Source: an uncultured Alphaproteobacteria bacterium (GTDB lineage Bacteria > Pseudomonadota > Alphaproteobacteria > Rhodospirillales > Rhodospirillaceae). From it: DNA of 64,000 nt. Both the position numbers and the translations under genes were made by a program. The notes beneath the pieces are model-generated. The model worked only from the letters and a program-made list of their open reading frames with translations, was not told the DNA's origin and made no database searches. The stretch covers positions 710,287 through 774,286 of the forward strand of contig LT599022.1 in assembly GCA_900079695.1 (NCBI GenBank). The letters run 5' to 3'. This document shows positions 37,501-46,706 of the stretch, piece by piece; the first letter of the stretch is position 1; each line of letters opens with the position of its first letter.

Positions 37501-38814
37501 TTAGGCGGTCAGCCTCGCGACCGCGGCCTCGGGCGAGAGGGTCTCGCGGGCGCCGCTGGCGCGCGCCTTGATCTCGACGACGCCGTCCTTGAGCCCCTTC
37601 GGCCCGACCACGAGCTGATACGGCAGGCCGAGCAGATCCATGGTCGCGAACTTCGACCCGGCGCGCTCGTCGCGGTCGTCGTAGAGCACCTCGACTCCGG
37701 CCCCTTCGAGTTCGGCGTAGAGCCGCTCGCACATCGCGTCGGTCGTCGCGTCGCCGGATTTCAGGTTGACCAGGCCGACCTTGAACGGCGCGACGCTCTC
37801 CGGCCAGATGATCCCGGCGTCGTCGTGGCTCGCCTCGATGATCGCGCCGACGAGACGCGACACGCCGATGCCGTAGGACCCCATTTCGAGGGTGATCGGC
37901 TGGCCGTCCGGCCCGGCGACGGTGGCGCCCATCGGCTTCGAGTACTTGGTGCCGAAATAGAACACCTGCCCGACCTCGATGCCGCGCGCGGTCAGCAGGT
38001 CGTCGCCGAGCTCGGCCGCCTTCGCCGGGTCGTGGACTTCCTCGGTGGCGGCATAGTCGGCGGTCCAGTCCTTGAACACCGGTTCGAGATCGCCCTCGTA
38101 ATCCGGCTCCTGAGCGAGCGGATCGCGCTCCAGGAACGCCTTGTGGCAGAACACCTGACTCTCGCCGGTCTCGGCGAGGATGATGAACTCGTGGGACAGG
38201 TCGCCGCCGATCGGGCCGGTATCGGCGCGCATCGGGATCGCCTTCAGGCCCATGCGGGCGAAGGTGCGCAGATAGGCGACGAACATCTTGTAATAGGCCT
38301 TGCGCGCGTCCTCGGCGGTGAGGTCGAAGGAGTAGGCGTCCTTCATCAGGAACTCGCGCCCGCGCATCACGCCGAAGCGCGGGCGGATCTCGTCGCGGAA
38401 CTTCCACTGGATGTGGTAGAGGATGCGCGGCACCTCGCGGTAGCTCTTGGCGAGACCGCGGAAGATCTCGGTGATCTGCTCCTCGTTGGTCGGGCCGTAG
38501 AGCATCTCGCGCTCATGCCGGTCACGGATGCGCAGCATCTCGGGCCCGTAGGCGTCGTAACGCCCGCTTTCCCGCCACAGGTCGGCCGACTGCAGGGTCG
38601 GCATCAGAAGCTCCTGCGCCCCGGCGAGATCCTGCTCCTCGCGAACGATCCCCTCGATCTTGCGCAGCACCCGCAGCCCGAGCGGCAGCCACGAATAGAT
38701 GCCCGCGCTCGACTGGCGGATCATCCCGGTGCGCAGCATCAGGCGGTGGGAGACGATCTGCGCCTCGTTCGGAGTTTCCTTGAGGACCGGCAGAAAATAG
38801 GTGGAGAGGCGCAT
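37501..38814 (-). CDS. proS: Prolyl-tRNA synthetase (short alphaproteobacterial form)
   Basis: 437-residue class II synthetase charging tRNA-Pro. Motif 2 is in [19 protein letters not shown], motif 3 is [19 protein letters not shown] and the anticodon domain is [32 protein letters not shown]. The protein lacks most of the editing (INS) domain found in the 570-residue bacterial form; only about 35 residues bridge the motifs. This is the usual alphaproteobacterial type, where Ala-tRNA-Pro is cleared by a free-standing editing protein. MRLSTYFLP at 38814 is the family start; an ATG four codons upstream is possible. Confidence 0.94.
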   Translation of the reverse strand: MRLSTYFLPVLKETPNEAQIVSHRLMLRTGMIRQSSAGIYSWLPLGLRVLRKIEGIVREEQDLAGAQELLMPTLQSADLWRESGRYDAYGPEMLRIRDRHEREMLYGPTNEEQITEIFRGLAKSYREVPRILYHIQWKFRDEIRPRFGVMRGREFLMKDAYSFDLTAEDARKAYYKMFVAYLRTFARMGLKAIPMRADTGPIGGDLSHEFIILAETGESQVFCHKAFLERDPLAQEPDYEGDLEPVFKDWTADYAATEEVHDPAKAAELGDDLLTARGIEVGQVFYFGTKYSKPMGATVAGPDGQPITLEMGSYGIGVSRLVGAIIEASHDDAGIIWPESVAPFKVGLVNLKSGDATTDAMCERLYAELEGAGVEVLYDDRDERAGSKFATMDLLGLPYQLVVGPKGLKDGVVEIKARASGARETLSPEAAVARLTA

Positions 38815-38896
38815 GACGGGAACCATCGGGTCAATTGAAGGAGTTGCCCCATGGAATTAACGGAGCCGGGGCGCGTTGGCAACGACTTCGGCGGGC

Positions 38897-39283
38897 TTAT
38901 TTGCGCGCCGCGCGGCAAGCGGCGATCAGCTCCGTCGAGTCGTCCGGGTTGACCGCCTGGCCGTTGATGAACACCCGGCTCCCTTCGATTCGCACCTTCG
39001 CGACCTCGAGGTTGGCCTCGTACGGGCCGCGCGGTGCGAACCCGGCGCGGCGGGCGACGTCGAGCGTCACCGGAAACTCGATCACCTTGGGCGGTTCGAT
39101 ACGGATCGTTCCCGCCACGTCGGCGGGCGCCACCGCCTTGCCGTGAACGTCCACTCCCGGCTGGTAGTCCGCGCCGCCGGTCTGCGCCCGCATTGCACGG
39201 GAACAGGCGTCGTCGCCCTGCGCCCGCGCGGCCCCGCCCGCCATCGCCGCCGCAATCGCCAGCATCACCCAAATTCGTTTCAT
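38897..39283 (-). CDS. Small secreted protein of unknown function
   Basis: 128 residues with a clear signal peptide (KRIWVMLAIAAAMAGGAARA, cleavage before QGDDACSR), leaving about 107 residues in the periplasm. Two Cys (in DDACSRAMRA and IAACRAARK) near the ends of the mature chain could form a disulfide. The middle (PPKVIEFPVTLDVARRAGF ... RVFINGQAVNPDD) looks like a small beta-rich domain. ATG 39283 follows a GGGAGG site. I do not recognise a family. It is upstream of proS on the same strand (about 80 bases), so possibly co-transcribed. The G/C-rich third positions support real coding. Confidence 0.7.
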   Translation of the reverse strand: MKRIWVMLAIAAAMAGGAARAQGDDACSRAMRAQTGGADYQPGVDVHGKAVAPADVAGTIRIEPPKVIEFPVTLDVARRAGFAPRGPYEANLEVAKVRIEGSRVFINGQAVNPDDSTELIAACRAARK

Positions 39284-39383
39284 CCGACGCCTCCCGCTCC
39301 CGGTTCCGATGAATTCAATTTACGCCGACACTGAAATTCTTTCATCGAAATGCTTGAAACCCACATAAAAATAAGGCACACTC

Positions 39384-39499
39384 CTTTCTAGCCCAAGTTT
39401 GAGGAGGACGGCCGCCGCACATCGTGGGTCCGGCGTTTCTCTTGATTACGCCAAGCTAGACTCTAAAGGCAGGGACCTAAGCGCCCTGCCTCTTTTTTT
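39384..39499 (+). ncRNA. Candidate structured small RNA ending in a strong terminator
   Basis: In an A/T-richer gap between two minus-strand genes, the plus strand can fold CTAGC (39388-39392) with GCTAG (39455-39459). Inside it CAAG pairs with CTTG, and CGCCG-CAC-ATC-GTG-GGTC-CGGCG forms the top. Then follows a perfect 8-bp terminator stem AGGCAGGG / CCCTGCCT (39467-39474 with 39484-39491) and seven Ts. No plus-strand gene precedes or follows, so the terminator must end some independent transcript. An A/T-rich stretch at 39340-39375 could hold a promoter, but I see no clean -35/-10 pair. It matches no RNA family I know. The hairpin also overlaps the 3' end of tag and may terminate it. Confidence 0.4.
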
Positions 39500-40028
39500 G
39501 CATCCACGCCGGATCTTGCGCCGCAATCCGGGCGAAAACCGGACAATCCGGGCGGTGCGCCCCTTCGAGATAGCCGATGCTCATGAGAAATTCGTTCATG
39601 ATCTCGCCGCCGACGAAGCGGAAGCGGGTCCGGAACAGCTTGATCCAGGCCTTGAGGTCGCGCGGATGATTGCGCGCGATCCATGCGGCGAAGGAACCGA
39701 ATTCATCCTGGATATCGAGGATCGCGCGCGCGTTGTGGATCGTCGCGTCGATCTTGAGGCGGTTGCGGATGATCCCCGGGTCCGCCAGCAAGCGGGCACG
39801 ATCGGCCTCGCCGAACGCGGCGACGGCGTCGATCTCGAACTGCGCGAACGCGCGGGAAAACGCCTCCCGCTTCTTCAGCACGGTGAGCCACGACAGGCCC
39901 GCCTGCATTACCTCGAGCGTCAGGCGCTCGAACAAAACCCGGTCATCCGCCACCGGGAAGCCGTACTCGTTGTCGTGGTACGGCCCGTGATGGGGATGAC
40001 CGGGTGCAAGATCGCAATACCAGCTCAC
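39477..40028 (-). CDS. tag: DNA-3-methyladenine glycosylase I (Tag)
   Basis: 183-residue zinc-containing glycosylase specific for 3-methyladenine. The N-terminus has Cys5 and the His of HDNEYGFPV, then LFERLTLEVMQAGLSWLTVLKKREAFSRAF, FAAWI and the C-terminal Zn ligands in GAHRPDCPVF, matching the Cys-His-His-Cys 'zinc snap' of this family. It is unrelated in fold details to AlkA at 9.6 kb, so the two give overlapping cover against alkylation. It ends within the terminator of the candidate small RNA on the other strand. Confidence 0.93.
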   Translation of the reverse strand: MSWYCDLAPGHPHHGPYHDNEYGFPVADDRVLFERLTLEVMQAGLSWLTVLKKREAFSRAFAQFEIDAVAAFGEADRARLLADPGIIRNRLKIDATIHNARAILDIQDEFGSFAAWIARNHPRDLKAWIKLFRTRFRFVGGEIMNEFLMSIGYLEGAHRPDCPVFARIAAQDPAWMQKKRQGA

Positions 40029-40062
40029 CGGGGAAGCCCCCTAATGGCCGGGCGAGCCTGTC

Positions 40063-40479
40063 TTAGTGGCCGGCGCCGGTCTCTTCGAGCTCGACCAGGG
40101 TGCCGTTGAAGTCCGACGGATGCAGGAACAGCACCGGGTTGCCGTGGGCACCGATCTTCGGGTTGCCGTCGCCGAGGATGCGCTTGCCGGCGGCCTTCAG
40201 CTTCTCGGAGGCCTTCGCGAGCGACGCGGTCTCGAAGCAGATGTGGTGGATGCCGCCCTTCGGGTTCTTCTCGAGGAAGGACGCGATCGGGGACTTCTCC
40301 CCGAGCGGGTGCAGCAGCTCGACCTTGGTGTTCGGCAGCTCGACGAACACGACGGTCACGCCATGCTCGACGACGTCCATCGGCTCGGAAACCTTCGCGC
40401 CGAGCGCGTCACGGTACAGCGCGGTGCCTTCGGCCAGGTTCGGAACAACGATGGCCACGTGATTGAAACGTCCGATCAT
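40063..40479 (-). CDS. mce: Methylmalonyl-CoA epimerase
   Basis: 138-residue vicinal-oxygen-chelate protein that interconverts (R)- and (S)-methylmalonyl-CoA in propionyl-CoA metabolism. Metal ligands are in RFNHVAIVV (His), HHICFET (His) and TLVELEE (Glu). The blocks LHPLGEKSPIASFLEKNPKGGIHHICFE and FLHPSDFNGTLVELEE are characteristic. ATG 40479 has AGGAG at nine bases; the longer frame to 40518 lacks a ribosome site. It lies 25 bases after rnj on the same strand. Confidence 0.93.
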   Translation of the reverse strand: MIGRFNHVAIVVPNLAEGTALYRDALGAKVSEPMDVVEHGVTVVFVELPNTKVELLHPLGEKSPIASFLEKNPKGGIHHICFETASLAKASEKLKAAGKRILGDGNPKIGAHGNPVLFLHPSDFNGTLVELEETGAGH

Positions 40480-40504
40480 CTCAACTCTCCTGAGAATTCC
40501 AGTG

Positions 40505-42163
40505 TTAGATCCGCACAATCTGCACGCAGGTCACGGGCTTTTTGCCGGTGGATGCGAGCAGGCTGCGCCGGACTGCGCGACGGACGGCTTCCTGAAGAAT
40601 CCCGTCATCACGACGACCCTTTGCGGGCGTTTGACGTACCGCCTCGACGGCGGCGTCAATCGCCAGATCTACGGGATCCTCGTCGTCCAAATCGAGCAGC
40701 GCCGGCGCGGTTAGGCTTGGCGGCCGCAGCATTTCCCCCATGCCGTCGACCACCAGAGTCACGACGACGCAGCCGTTATACATGATGCGCCGCCGGTTGC
40801 GAAGGATTTCCGAATCTCTCTCAAGAATCCTGTTGCCGTCGAGCGCCAGACGGCCGCTTGGAACGGTTCCAATCTTTTCCACCGCCCCCGGGGCAAGCCG
40901 CACCAGCACCCCGTCGAACGGCACGATAACGGACTGAATCCCCACATTTTGCGCAAGTTTGGCGTGCGCTTCGAGGTGAAGAGTCTCGCCGTGCACGGCG
41001 ATCAGACTCCGTGGCCGCAGAAGCTCGTAGAATCGCGCCAGTTCGTCCTGCGCCGGATGCCCGGAGACGTGGATGTCCGGCACGTCGCGCGCGGTCACGA
41101 CTTCGACTCCGAGGGCGGCGAAAGCGTTCTGCACTTCGAGCACCGCCTTCTCGTTGCCCGGGATCACGCGCGACGAAAAGATCACCGTATCGCCAGCGCC
41201 GAACGCGACGTTGGGATGAGTGTTTCCGGCGATCCGCGCAAGCGCCGCGCGCGGCTCGCCCTGCGAGCCGGTGGCGACGTAGAGGATGCGGTCGTTGGGA
41301 ACGTAACCCGCCTCGTTCTCGGGGATCAGGCGGCCGGTTTCGAGCGGACGCCCGGCGGCGGCGCAGGCGTCGAGAACGCGATAGAGCGAGCGCCCGAGCA
41401 GGCAGACCTCGCGGCCCGCCGCCCGCGCGGCGGCGATCACGCTCTCCACCCGCGCGGCGTTGCTGGCGAAGCAGCCGACCGCCACCCGCCCCGTGCAGGC
41501 CGCGATCTCGCGCGCCAGGGCGGCGCGCACCGTCGCCTCCGACCCCGAATGGCCCGGAACCTGGGCATTGGTGGAATCGCCGATCACCGCGAGCACGCCG
41601 CGGTCGCCGATCTCCTTCAGAACCCCCTCCTCCGCCGGTTCGCCGAGCAGCGGATCGGGATCGAGCTTCCAGTCGCCGGAGTGGATCAGGGTGCCGTAAG
41701 GGGTGTCGATGGCGAGCGCCGAGGGCTCGGGGATCGAATGGGTGAGCGCGACGAACCGCACCGCGAAGGGCCCGAGCTCGATCCGTCCGTCGAGTGGCAC
41801 CGCGTGGCGCTCGGGGTCGATGCCGGTCTCGGCGAGGCGGCTTTCGAGCATCGCCAGGGTGAACGGCGTCGCATAGATCGGGCAGCCCAGGCGCGGCCAC
41901 AACCACGCCACCGCACCGATATGATCCTCGTGGGCGTGGGTGAGCACCAGTCCCTCGATCGCGGCGCTGCGCTCGGCGAGAAACGCCGGGTCGGCCATCA
42001 CCAGTTCGACGCCCGGCGCCTTGTCGTCCTGGAACATGATGCCGCAGTCGACCACCAGCCAGCGGCCGTCGCAGCCGTAGGCGTAGAGGTTCATGCCGAT
42101 CTCGCCGACGCCCCCGAGCGGCGCGAACACCAGGCCTGTATCGGGATCGGCGCGGCGGCTCAT
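40505..42163 (-). CDS. rnj: Ribonuclease J
   Basis: 552-residue metallo-beta-lactamase/beta-CASP ribonuclease with endo- and 5'-exonuclease activity in the family. It has FAPLGGVGEIGMNLYAYG, the Zn motif HAHEDH (His76-His81), HSIPEPSALAIDTPYGTLIHSGDWKLD and the beta-CASP part with VIGDSTNA and ATGSQGEPRAAL. HVSGHPAQDELARFYELLRP and HGETLHLEAHAKLA follow, then a C-terminal domain. Alphaproteobacteria commonly carry RNase J beside RNase E. Its ATG overlaps the coaX stop by four bases. Confidence 0.95.
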   Translation of the reverse strand: MSRRADPDTGLVFAPLGGVGEIGMNLYAYGCDGRWLVVDCGIMFQDDKAPGVELVMADPAFLAERSAAIEGLVLTHAHEDHIGAVAWLWPRLGCPIYATPFTLAMLESRLAETGIDPERHAVPLDGRIELGPFAVRFVALTHSIPEPSALAIDTPYGTLIHSGDWKLDPDPLLGEPAEEGVLKEIGDRGVLAVIGDSTNAQVPGHSGSEATVRAALAREIAACTGRVAVGCFASNAARVESVIAAARAAGREVCLLGRSLYRVLDACAAAGRPLETGRLIPENEAGYVPNDRILYVATGSQGEPRAALARIAGNTHPNVAFGAGDTVIFSSRVIPGNEKAVLEVQNAFAALGVEVVTARDVPDIHVSGHPAQDELARFYELLRPRSLIAVHGETLHLEAHAKLAQNVGIQSVIVPFDGVLVRLAPGAVEKIGTVPSGRLALDGNRILERDSEILRNRRRIMYNGCVVVTLVVDGMGEMLRPPSLTAPALLDLDDEDPVDLAIDAAVEAVRQTPAKGRRDDGILQEAVRRAVRRSLLASTGKKPVTCVQIVRI

Positions 42164-42933
42164 CGGCCGACGTTCCGTTGATAGATCTGCAACAGGCCGC
42201 GCAGCGTGAGGTCGGGGTCGAGGTGCTGGATGATTTCGGTGTGCCGGTTGAACAGCGCCGCCAGTCCGCCGGTCGCGACCACCTTCATCGGCTGGCCGAA
42301 CTCGTCGCAGATGCGTTTGACGATGCCTTCGATCAGGCCGACGTAGCCCCAGAACACCCCGGATTTGATCGCGCCCACGGTGCTGCTGCCGATCACCTTC
42401 GGCGGCGGCTCGATGCCGACGCGCGGCAGCTTCGCGGCCGCCATGTGCAGGGCTTCGAGCGAGAGGTTGATGCCCGGCGCGATGCAGCCGCCCGCGAAGT
42501 CGCCCTCGGCGTTGACGACGTCGAAGGTGGTCGCGGTGCCGAAATCGAGGACGATCAGCGGACCGCCGTAAGTGGCGAAGGCGGCGACGGTGTTGGCGAT
42601 ACGGTCAGCGCCCGCCTCCTCCGGATTGTCGAGCAGGACGCGGATGCCGGGATCGACGTTGGCGGCGCCGAGCACCATCGGCTCGACCTTGAAGTAGCGG
42701 ACGCACAGGCTGCGCAGCGAATAGACGATCGCGGGCACCACCGAGGCGATGATCGCGCCGGTGATATCCTCGCGCCGGATCCCTTCGAGGGCCATCAGTT
42801 GCGAAAGCCAGATGCCGAATTCGTCGGCGGTGCGGCGGGTGTCGTTGGCAGCGCGCCAGGTGGCGCGCAACTTGCCGTCCTCGAACACCGCGAACACGAC
42901 GTTGGTGTTGCCGGAGTCGATCGTCAGGATCAT
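42160..42933 (-). CDS. coaX: Type III pantothenate kinase
   Basis: 257-residue ASKHA-fold kinase that starts CoA synthesis and is not feedback-inhibited by CoA. The N-terminal phosphate loop MILTIDSGNTNVVFAVFEDG, the catalytic Asp region EEAGADRIANTVAA, LIVLDFGTATTFDVV and FAGGCIAPGINLSLEALH are all present. It is co-translated with rnj downstream and 18 bases after birA, a conserved alphaproteobacterial trio. Confidence 0.95.
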   Translation of the reverse strand: MILTIDSGNTNVVFAVFEDGKLRATWRAANDTRRTADEFGIWLSQLMALEGIRREDITGAIIASVVPAIVYSLRSLCVRYFKVEPMVLGAANVDPGIRVLLDNPEEAGADRIANTVAAFATYGGPLIVLDFGTATTFDVVNAEGDFAGGCIAPGINLSLEALHMAAAKLPRVGIEPPPKVIGSSTVGAIKSGVFWGYVGLIEGIVKRICDEFGQPMKVVATGGLAALFNRHTEIIQHLDPDLTLRGLLQIYQRNVGR

Positions 42934-42951
42934 CGGTGCGGTCCTTCGCGT

Positions 42952-43713
42952 CTAGCCGAAGAACACATCCCCGGCATGGATCAGGCGCTTGCCTTCCGGC
43001 AGCCCGGATAGCACCAAGGCCCCGTCCGCGTCCAGGGTTTCGAAGGTCCCGTGCACGGTTTCGCCCGGCAGGCGCACCGTCACCGGGCCGCCGAGCCCGC
43101 GCGCGCGGGCCAGCCAAGCTTCCCGCAGCGGGCCGAATCCCTCCGCCCGCCAGCATTCGAGCCATGCGGCGAAGCGGCCGAGAAACGCCTCCAGCACCGC
43201 CTCGCGGGTGGTCGCCGCCCCCTCGCGCGCCAGCGACGAGGCCGGGTATAGGGTCTCGCCCTCGGGCTTCCAGTCCATGTTGAGGCCGATGCCGACGACC
43301 ACGCCGTCGATCCGGTCGCCGTCGCGGATGCCGCAGCCTTCGAGAAGAATGCCACAGAGCTTGCCGTGGGTGCCGAGCAGGTCGTTCGGCCACTTGCATT
43401 GCAGGCGCACGCTGGGCGCGACCCGTTCGACCGCCTCGGCCATCGCCACCGCCGACATGAAGCTCAACTGCCCGGCGGCGGCGAGATCGCAATCCGGCCG
43501 CGCCAACACCGAGAACAGCAGGTTGACGCCGCCCGATTTCCATTCCCGTTCCTGGCGACCGCGTCCGGCGGTCTGTTCGTCGGCCCACACCACCGTGCCC
43601 TCGGGCGCGCCGGCGATAGCCCGGGCGCGCAGTTGGGCATTGGTGCTGTCGGTGGAGGACAGGCGGACGAGCGCCCAGCCGGCCGGCAGGGCGATGAGAG
43701 GCTTTGCGGTCAT
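42952..43713 (-). CDS. birA: Biotin--[acetyl-CoA-carboxylase] ligase
   Basis: 253-residue biotin protein ligase that activates biotin as biotinyl-AMP and loads it onto BCCP. SSTDSTNAQLRARA, the biotinyl-AMP loop EQTAGRGRQEREW, KWPNDLLGTHGKLCGILLE and GIGLNMDW are the class I signatures. The N-terminal DNA-binding domain of E. coli BirA is missing, so it should not be a repressor. Its ATG directly abuts the nuoN stop, so it is probably expressed with the nuo operon. Confidence 0.94.
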   Translation of the reverse strand: MTAKPLIALPAGWALVRLSSTDSTNAQLRARAIAGAPEGTVVWADEQTAGRGRQEREWKSGGVNLLFSVLARPDCDLAAAGQLSFMSAVAMAEAVERVAPSVRLQCKWPNDLLGTHGKLCGILLEGCGIRDGDRIDGVVVGIGLNMDWKPEGETLYPASSLAREGAATTREAVLEAFLGRFAAWLECWRAEGFGPLREAWLARARGLGGPVTVRLPGETVHGTFETLDADGALVLSGLPEGKRLIHAGDVFFG

Positions 43714-45162
43714 TCAGGCACCGAACAATGCGCGCGCGGCGTTACCCGCGGCCACCACCACCTGCGGCAGCGGAAAGAGGAAGAACACCACCACGGCGAT
43801 GCTGGCGACACCCAGCACGAAGCGTGCCTGCGGCGGCATCGGCTCGAACTGGTCGGCCGGATCGTCGAAGTACAGCACCTTGACGATGCGGAGATAGTAG
43901 AACGCCGCCACCACGCTGGTGAGCACGCCCACCACCGCGAGCACGATGAGCCCGGCATCGACCGCCGCCTTGAATACGAAGAACTTGCCGAAGAAACCCG
44001 CGAACGGCGGGATGCCCGCCATCGAGAACATCATCGTCGCGAGCGCGGCGGACATGATCGGCCGGTTCTTCGAAAGTCCGGCAAGGTCGGAGATCCCCTC
44101 GACCATGCGGCCGTTGGCGCGCATCGAAAGGATCACCGCGAAGGTGCCGACGTTCATGAACAGATAGATCGCGAGGTAGATCAGCACCGCCGAGACGCCC
44201 TCCTGGGTGCCGACCGCGAGGCCGACCAGGGCATAGCCGACGTGGCCGATCGAGCTGTAGGCCATCAGACGTTTGATGTTGGTCTGCACGATCGCGGCGA
44301 ACCCGCCCACCAGCATAGACAGGATCGCGATCGCGACGATCACCTGCTGCCACTGCGCCACGAGATCGCCGAACGGCGCGATCATCACCCGCAGGAACAG
44401 CGCCACCGCCGCCGCCTTCGGCGCGACCGAGAAGAACGCGGTCACCGGCGTCGGCGCGCCTTCGTAGACGTCGGGCGTCCACATGTGGAACGGCACCGCC
44501 GCGCACTTGAACGCAAGCGCGCAGACGATGAACACGAGACCGACCACCACGCCCGCCGACACCGGCTCGCCCGCCGCGAAGCTGCGCGCCAGCACGTCGA
44601 AATTCGTGGATCCGGCGAAGCCGTAGACCAGCGACGCACCGTAGAGGAACAGGCCGGAGGCGAGCGCACCGAGGACGAAATACTTCAGCCCCGCCTCGGT
44701 CGAACGCACGGTGTCGCGCTGATAGGCGGCGATCAGATAGAGCGCCAGGCTCTGGGTTTCGAGGCCGACGTAGAGCGACAGGAAGTCGTTGGCGGAGACC
44801 ATCGCCCCCATGCCGACCGCCGCGAACAGCACCAGGACCGGGTATTCGTAACGTTGGACGTTCTCCTGCTCCAGCCACTTCACCGCCAGAATCAGGGTGA
44901 CCGCCGTGGAGAGGAACACCATCACCTTGGCGAACACCGCGAACGCGTCGGTCACGTACAGACCCTCGAACGTCACCTGACGCAGCCCGCCGAAGGCGAG
45001 CGCGAGGCCGGTGGCGACGACCAGCGCCGCCGCGCCGAGGTGGCCGACGAGCCGGGTGCTGTTGGCCTTGCGGAACACCCCGAGCATCAGGAGCGCCATC
45101 GCCGCGAGGGCGAGAAAGATTTCGGGCAGGGCCGGAAACAGGTTGGGAAGTGCGGTCGCCAT
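43714..45162 (-). CDS. nuoN: NADH-quinone oxidoreductase subunit N
   Basis: 482-residue antiporter-like subunit of complex I with about 14 membrane segments; one of the proton-pumping modules. The conserved Glu/Lys pattern appears in [92 protein letters not shown] and [20 protein letters not shown]. It is last of the 14 nuo genes, one base after nuoM. Confidence 0.96.
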   Translation of the reverse strand: MATALPNLFPALPEIFLALAAMALLMLGVFRKANSTRLVGHLGAAALVVATGLALAFGGLRQVTFEGLYVTDAFAVFAKVMVFLSTAVTLILAVKWLEQENVQRYEYPVLVLFAAVGMGAMVSANDFLSLYVGLETQSLALYLIAAYQRDTVRSTEAGLKYFVLGALASGLFLYGASLVYGFAGSTNFDVLARSFAAGEPVSAGVVVGLVFIVCALAFKCAAVPFHMWTPDVYEGAPTPVTAFFSVAPKAAAVALFLRVMIAPFGDLVAQWQQVIVAIAILSMLVGGFAAIVQTNIKRLMAYSSIGHVGYALVGLAVGTQEGVSAVLIYLAIYLFMNVGTFAVILSMRANGRMVEGISDLAGLSKNRPIMSAALATMMFSMAGIPPFAGFFGKFFVFKAAVDAGLIVLAVVGVLTSVVAAFYYLRIVKVLYFDDPADQFEPMPPQARFVLGVASIAVVVFFLFPLPQVVVAAGNAARALFGA

Positions 45163-45163
45163 T

Positions 45164-46693
45164 TCAGAGCCCCTGTTGCATCGCCACGGCGGCGGTCCCC
45201 GCGTCGGCGGCGGCGCGCGCGGTTTCGAAGTTCGCGATCAGGTTGTCCACCGACGCCGACATGATGTCGAGGAACGGCGCGGGATAAAGCCCCATCCACA
45301 GCACCGCGATCACGAGCGGCGCGAACATCGCGAACTCGCGCCCGGTGATGTCCTGCATCGTCTTCACGTCCTCCTTCTCGACCTTGCCGAAGACGACGCG
45401 GCGATAGAGGAACAGCATGTAGCACGCGCCGAGGATCAGGCCGGAGGCCATCAGCGTCGCCACCCAGGTGTTGACCTGGAACGCGCCGAGAACCACCAGC
45501 AGCTCGCCGACGAACCCGGAGGTGCCGGGCAGACCCATCGACGCCATCATGAACAGCATGAACAGCGCCGCGTATTTCGGCATGCGGTGGACGAGGCCGC
45601 CGTAACGCGCGATCTCGCGGGTGTGCAGGCGGTCGTAGATCACCCCGACGCACAGGAACAGCGCGCCCGCGACGACGCCGTGGGAGAGCATCTGGAACAG
45701 TGCGCCGGTGACGCCCTGCGCGGTCATGGTGAAGATGCCGATGGTGACGAAGCCCATGTGCGCGACCGAGGAGTACGCGATCAGCTTCTTCATGTCCTCC
45801 TGCACCAGCGCCACCAGCGAGGTGTAGATCACCGCCACCACCGAAAGGCCGTAGATCAGCGGCGTGAAGTCGGCGCTCGCCTGCGGCAGCATCGGCACCG
45901 AGAAGCGCAGGAAGCCGTAGGCGCCCATCTTCAGCAGCACGCCCGCGAGGATCACCGACCCGGCGGTGGGCGCCTCGACGTGGGCGTCGGGCAGCCAGGT
46001 ATGGACCGGCCACATCGGCACCTTGACCGCGAACGAGGCGAACATCGCGAGGAACAGCCAGGTCTGGACTTCGGGCGCGAAGGCGTGGCGCAGCAGCGTC
46101 GGAATGTCGGTGGTGCCGGCCTGGAAGTACATCGCCAGCAGCGCCACCAGCATCAGCATCGAACCCGCGAGGGTATAGAGGAAGAACTTGAACGCCGCAT
46201 AGATCCGCCGCGGCCCGCCCCACACGCCGATGAGGATGAACATCGGCACCAGCACGCCCTCGAAGAAGATGTAGAAGAGCATGAAGTCGAGCGCGCAGAA
46301 CATGCCCACCATCATGGTTTCGAGCACCAGAAAGGCGATCATGTATTCCTTCACCCGCGAGGTGATCGCGCTCCACCCGGCAAGCACGCACACCGGCATC
46401 AGGAAGGTGGAGAGCAGCACGAACAGCACCGAAATCCCGTCCACGCCGACGTGATAGGAGATCCCGGTGCCGGGCAGCCACTCGGCCTGCTCGACGAACT
46501 GGAAATCGGCGGTGCCGGTCTCGAAGCCGAACCACAGGAACAGCGACATCACGAAGGTGGCGCAGGTGGTCAGCAGCGCGACGTTGCGGCTGTTGCGGGT
46601 GACGATCTCCTCGTCGCCGCGGATCATCAGGATGAACGCCACACCCACCAGCGGCAGGAAGGTGATGATGCTCAGAAGGGGCCAGTCGGTCAT
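45164..46693 (-). CDS. nuoM: NADH-quinone oxidoreductase subunit M
   Basis: 509-residue proton-pumping antiporter-like subunit of complex I. Landmarks are [53 protein letters not shown] (Glu), [39 protein letters not shown] (Lys) and [20 protein letters not shown]. It lies 13 bases after nuoL. Confidence 0.96.
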   Translation of the reverse strand: MTDWPLLSIITFLPLVGVAFILMIRGDEEIVTRNSRNVALLTTCATFVMSLFLWFGFETGTADFQFVEQAEWLPGTGISYHVGVDGISVLFVLLSTFLMPVCVLAGWSAITSRVKEYMIAFLVLETMMVGMFCALDFMLFYIFFEGVLVPMFILIGVWGGPRRIYAAFKFFLYTLAGSMLMLVALLAMYFQAGTTDIPTLLRHAFAPEVQTWLFLAMFASFAVKVPMWPVHTWLPDAHVEAPTAGSVILAGVLLKMGAYGFLRFSVPMLPQASADFTPLIYGLSVVAVIYTSLVALVQEDMKKLIAYSSVAHMGFVTIGIFTMTAQGVTGALFQMLSHGVVAGALFLCVGVIYDRLHTREIARYGGLVHRMPKYAALFMLFMMASMGLPGTSGFVGELLVVLGAFQVNTWVATLMASGLILGACYMLFLYRRVVFGKVEKEDVKTMQDITGREFAMFAPLVIAVLWMGLYPAPFLDIMSASVDNLIANFETARAAADAGTAAVAMQQGL

Positions 46694-46706
46694 TTTCAGT
46701 GCACCC

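Noticed and set aside
39384-39499. Riboswitch or attenuator
   Set aside because: No plus-strand gene follows the terminator, so it cannot control a downstream gene in cis; a free small RNA or a shared terminator fits better.
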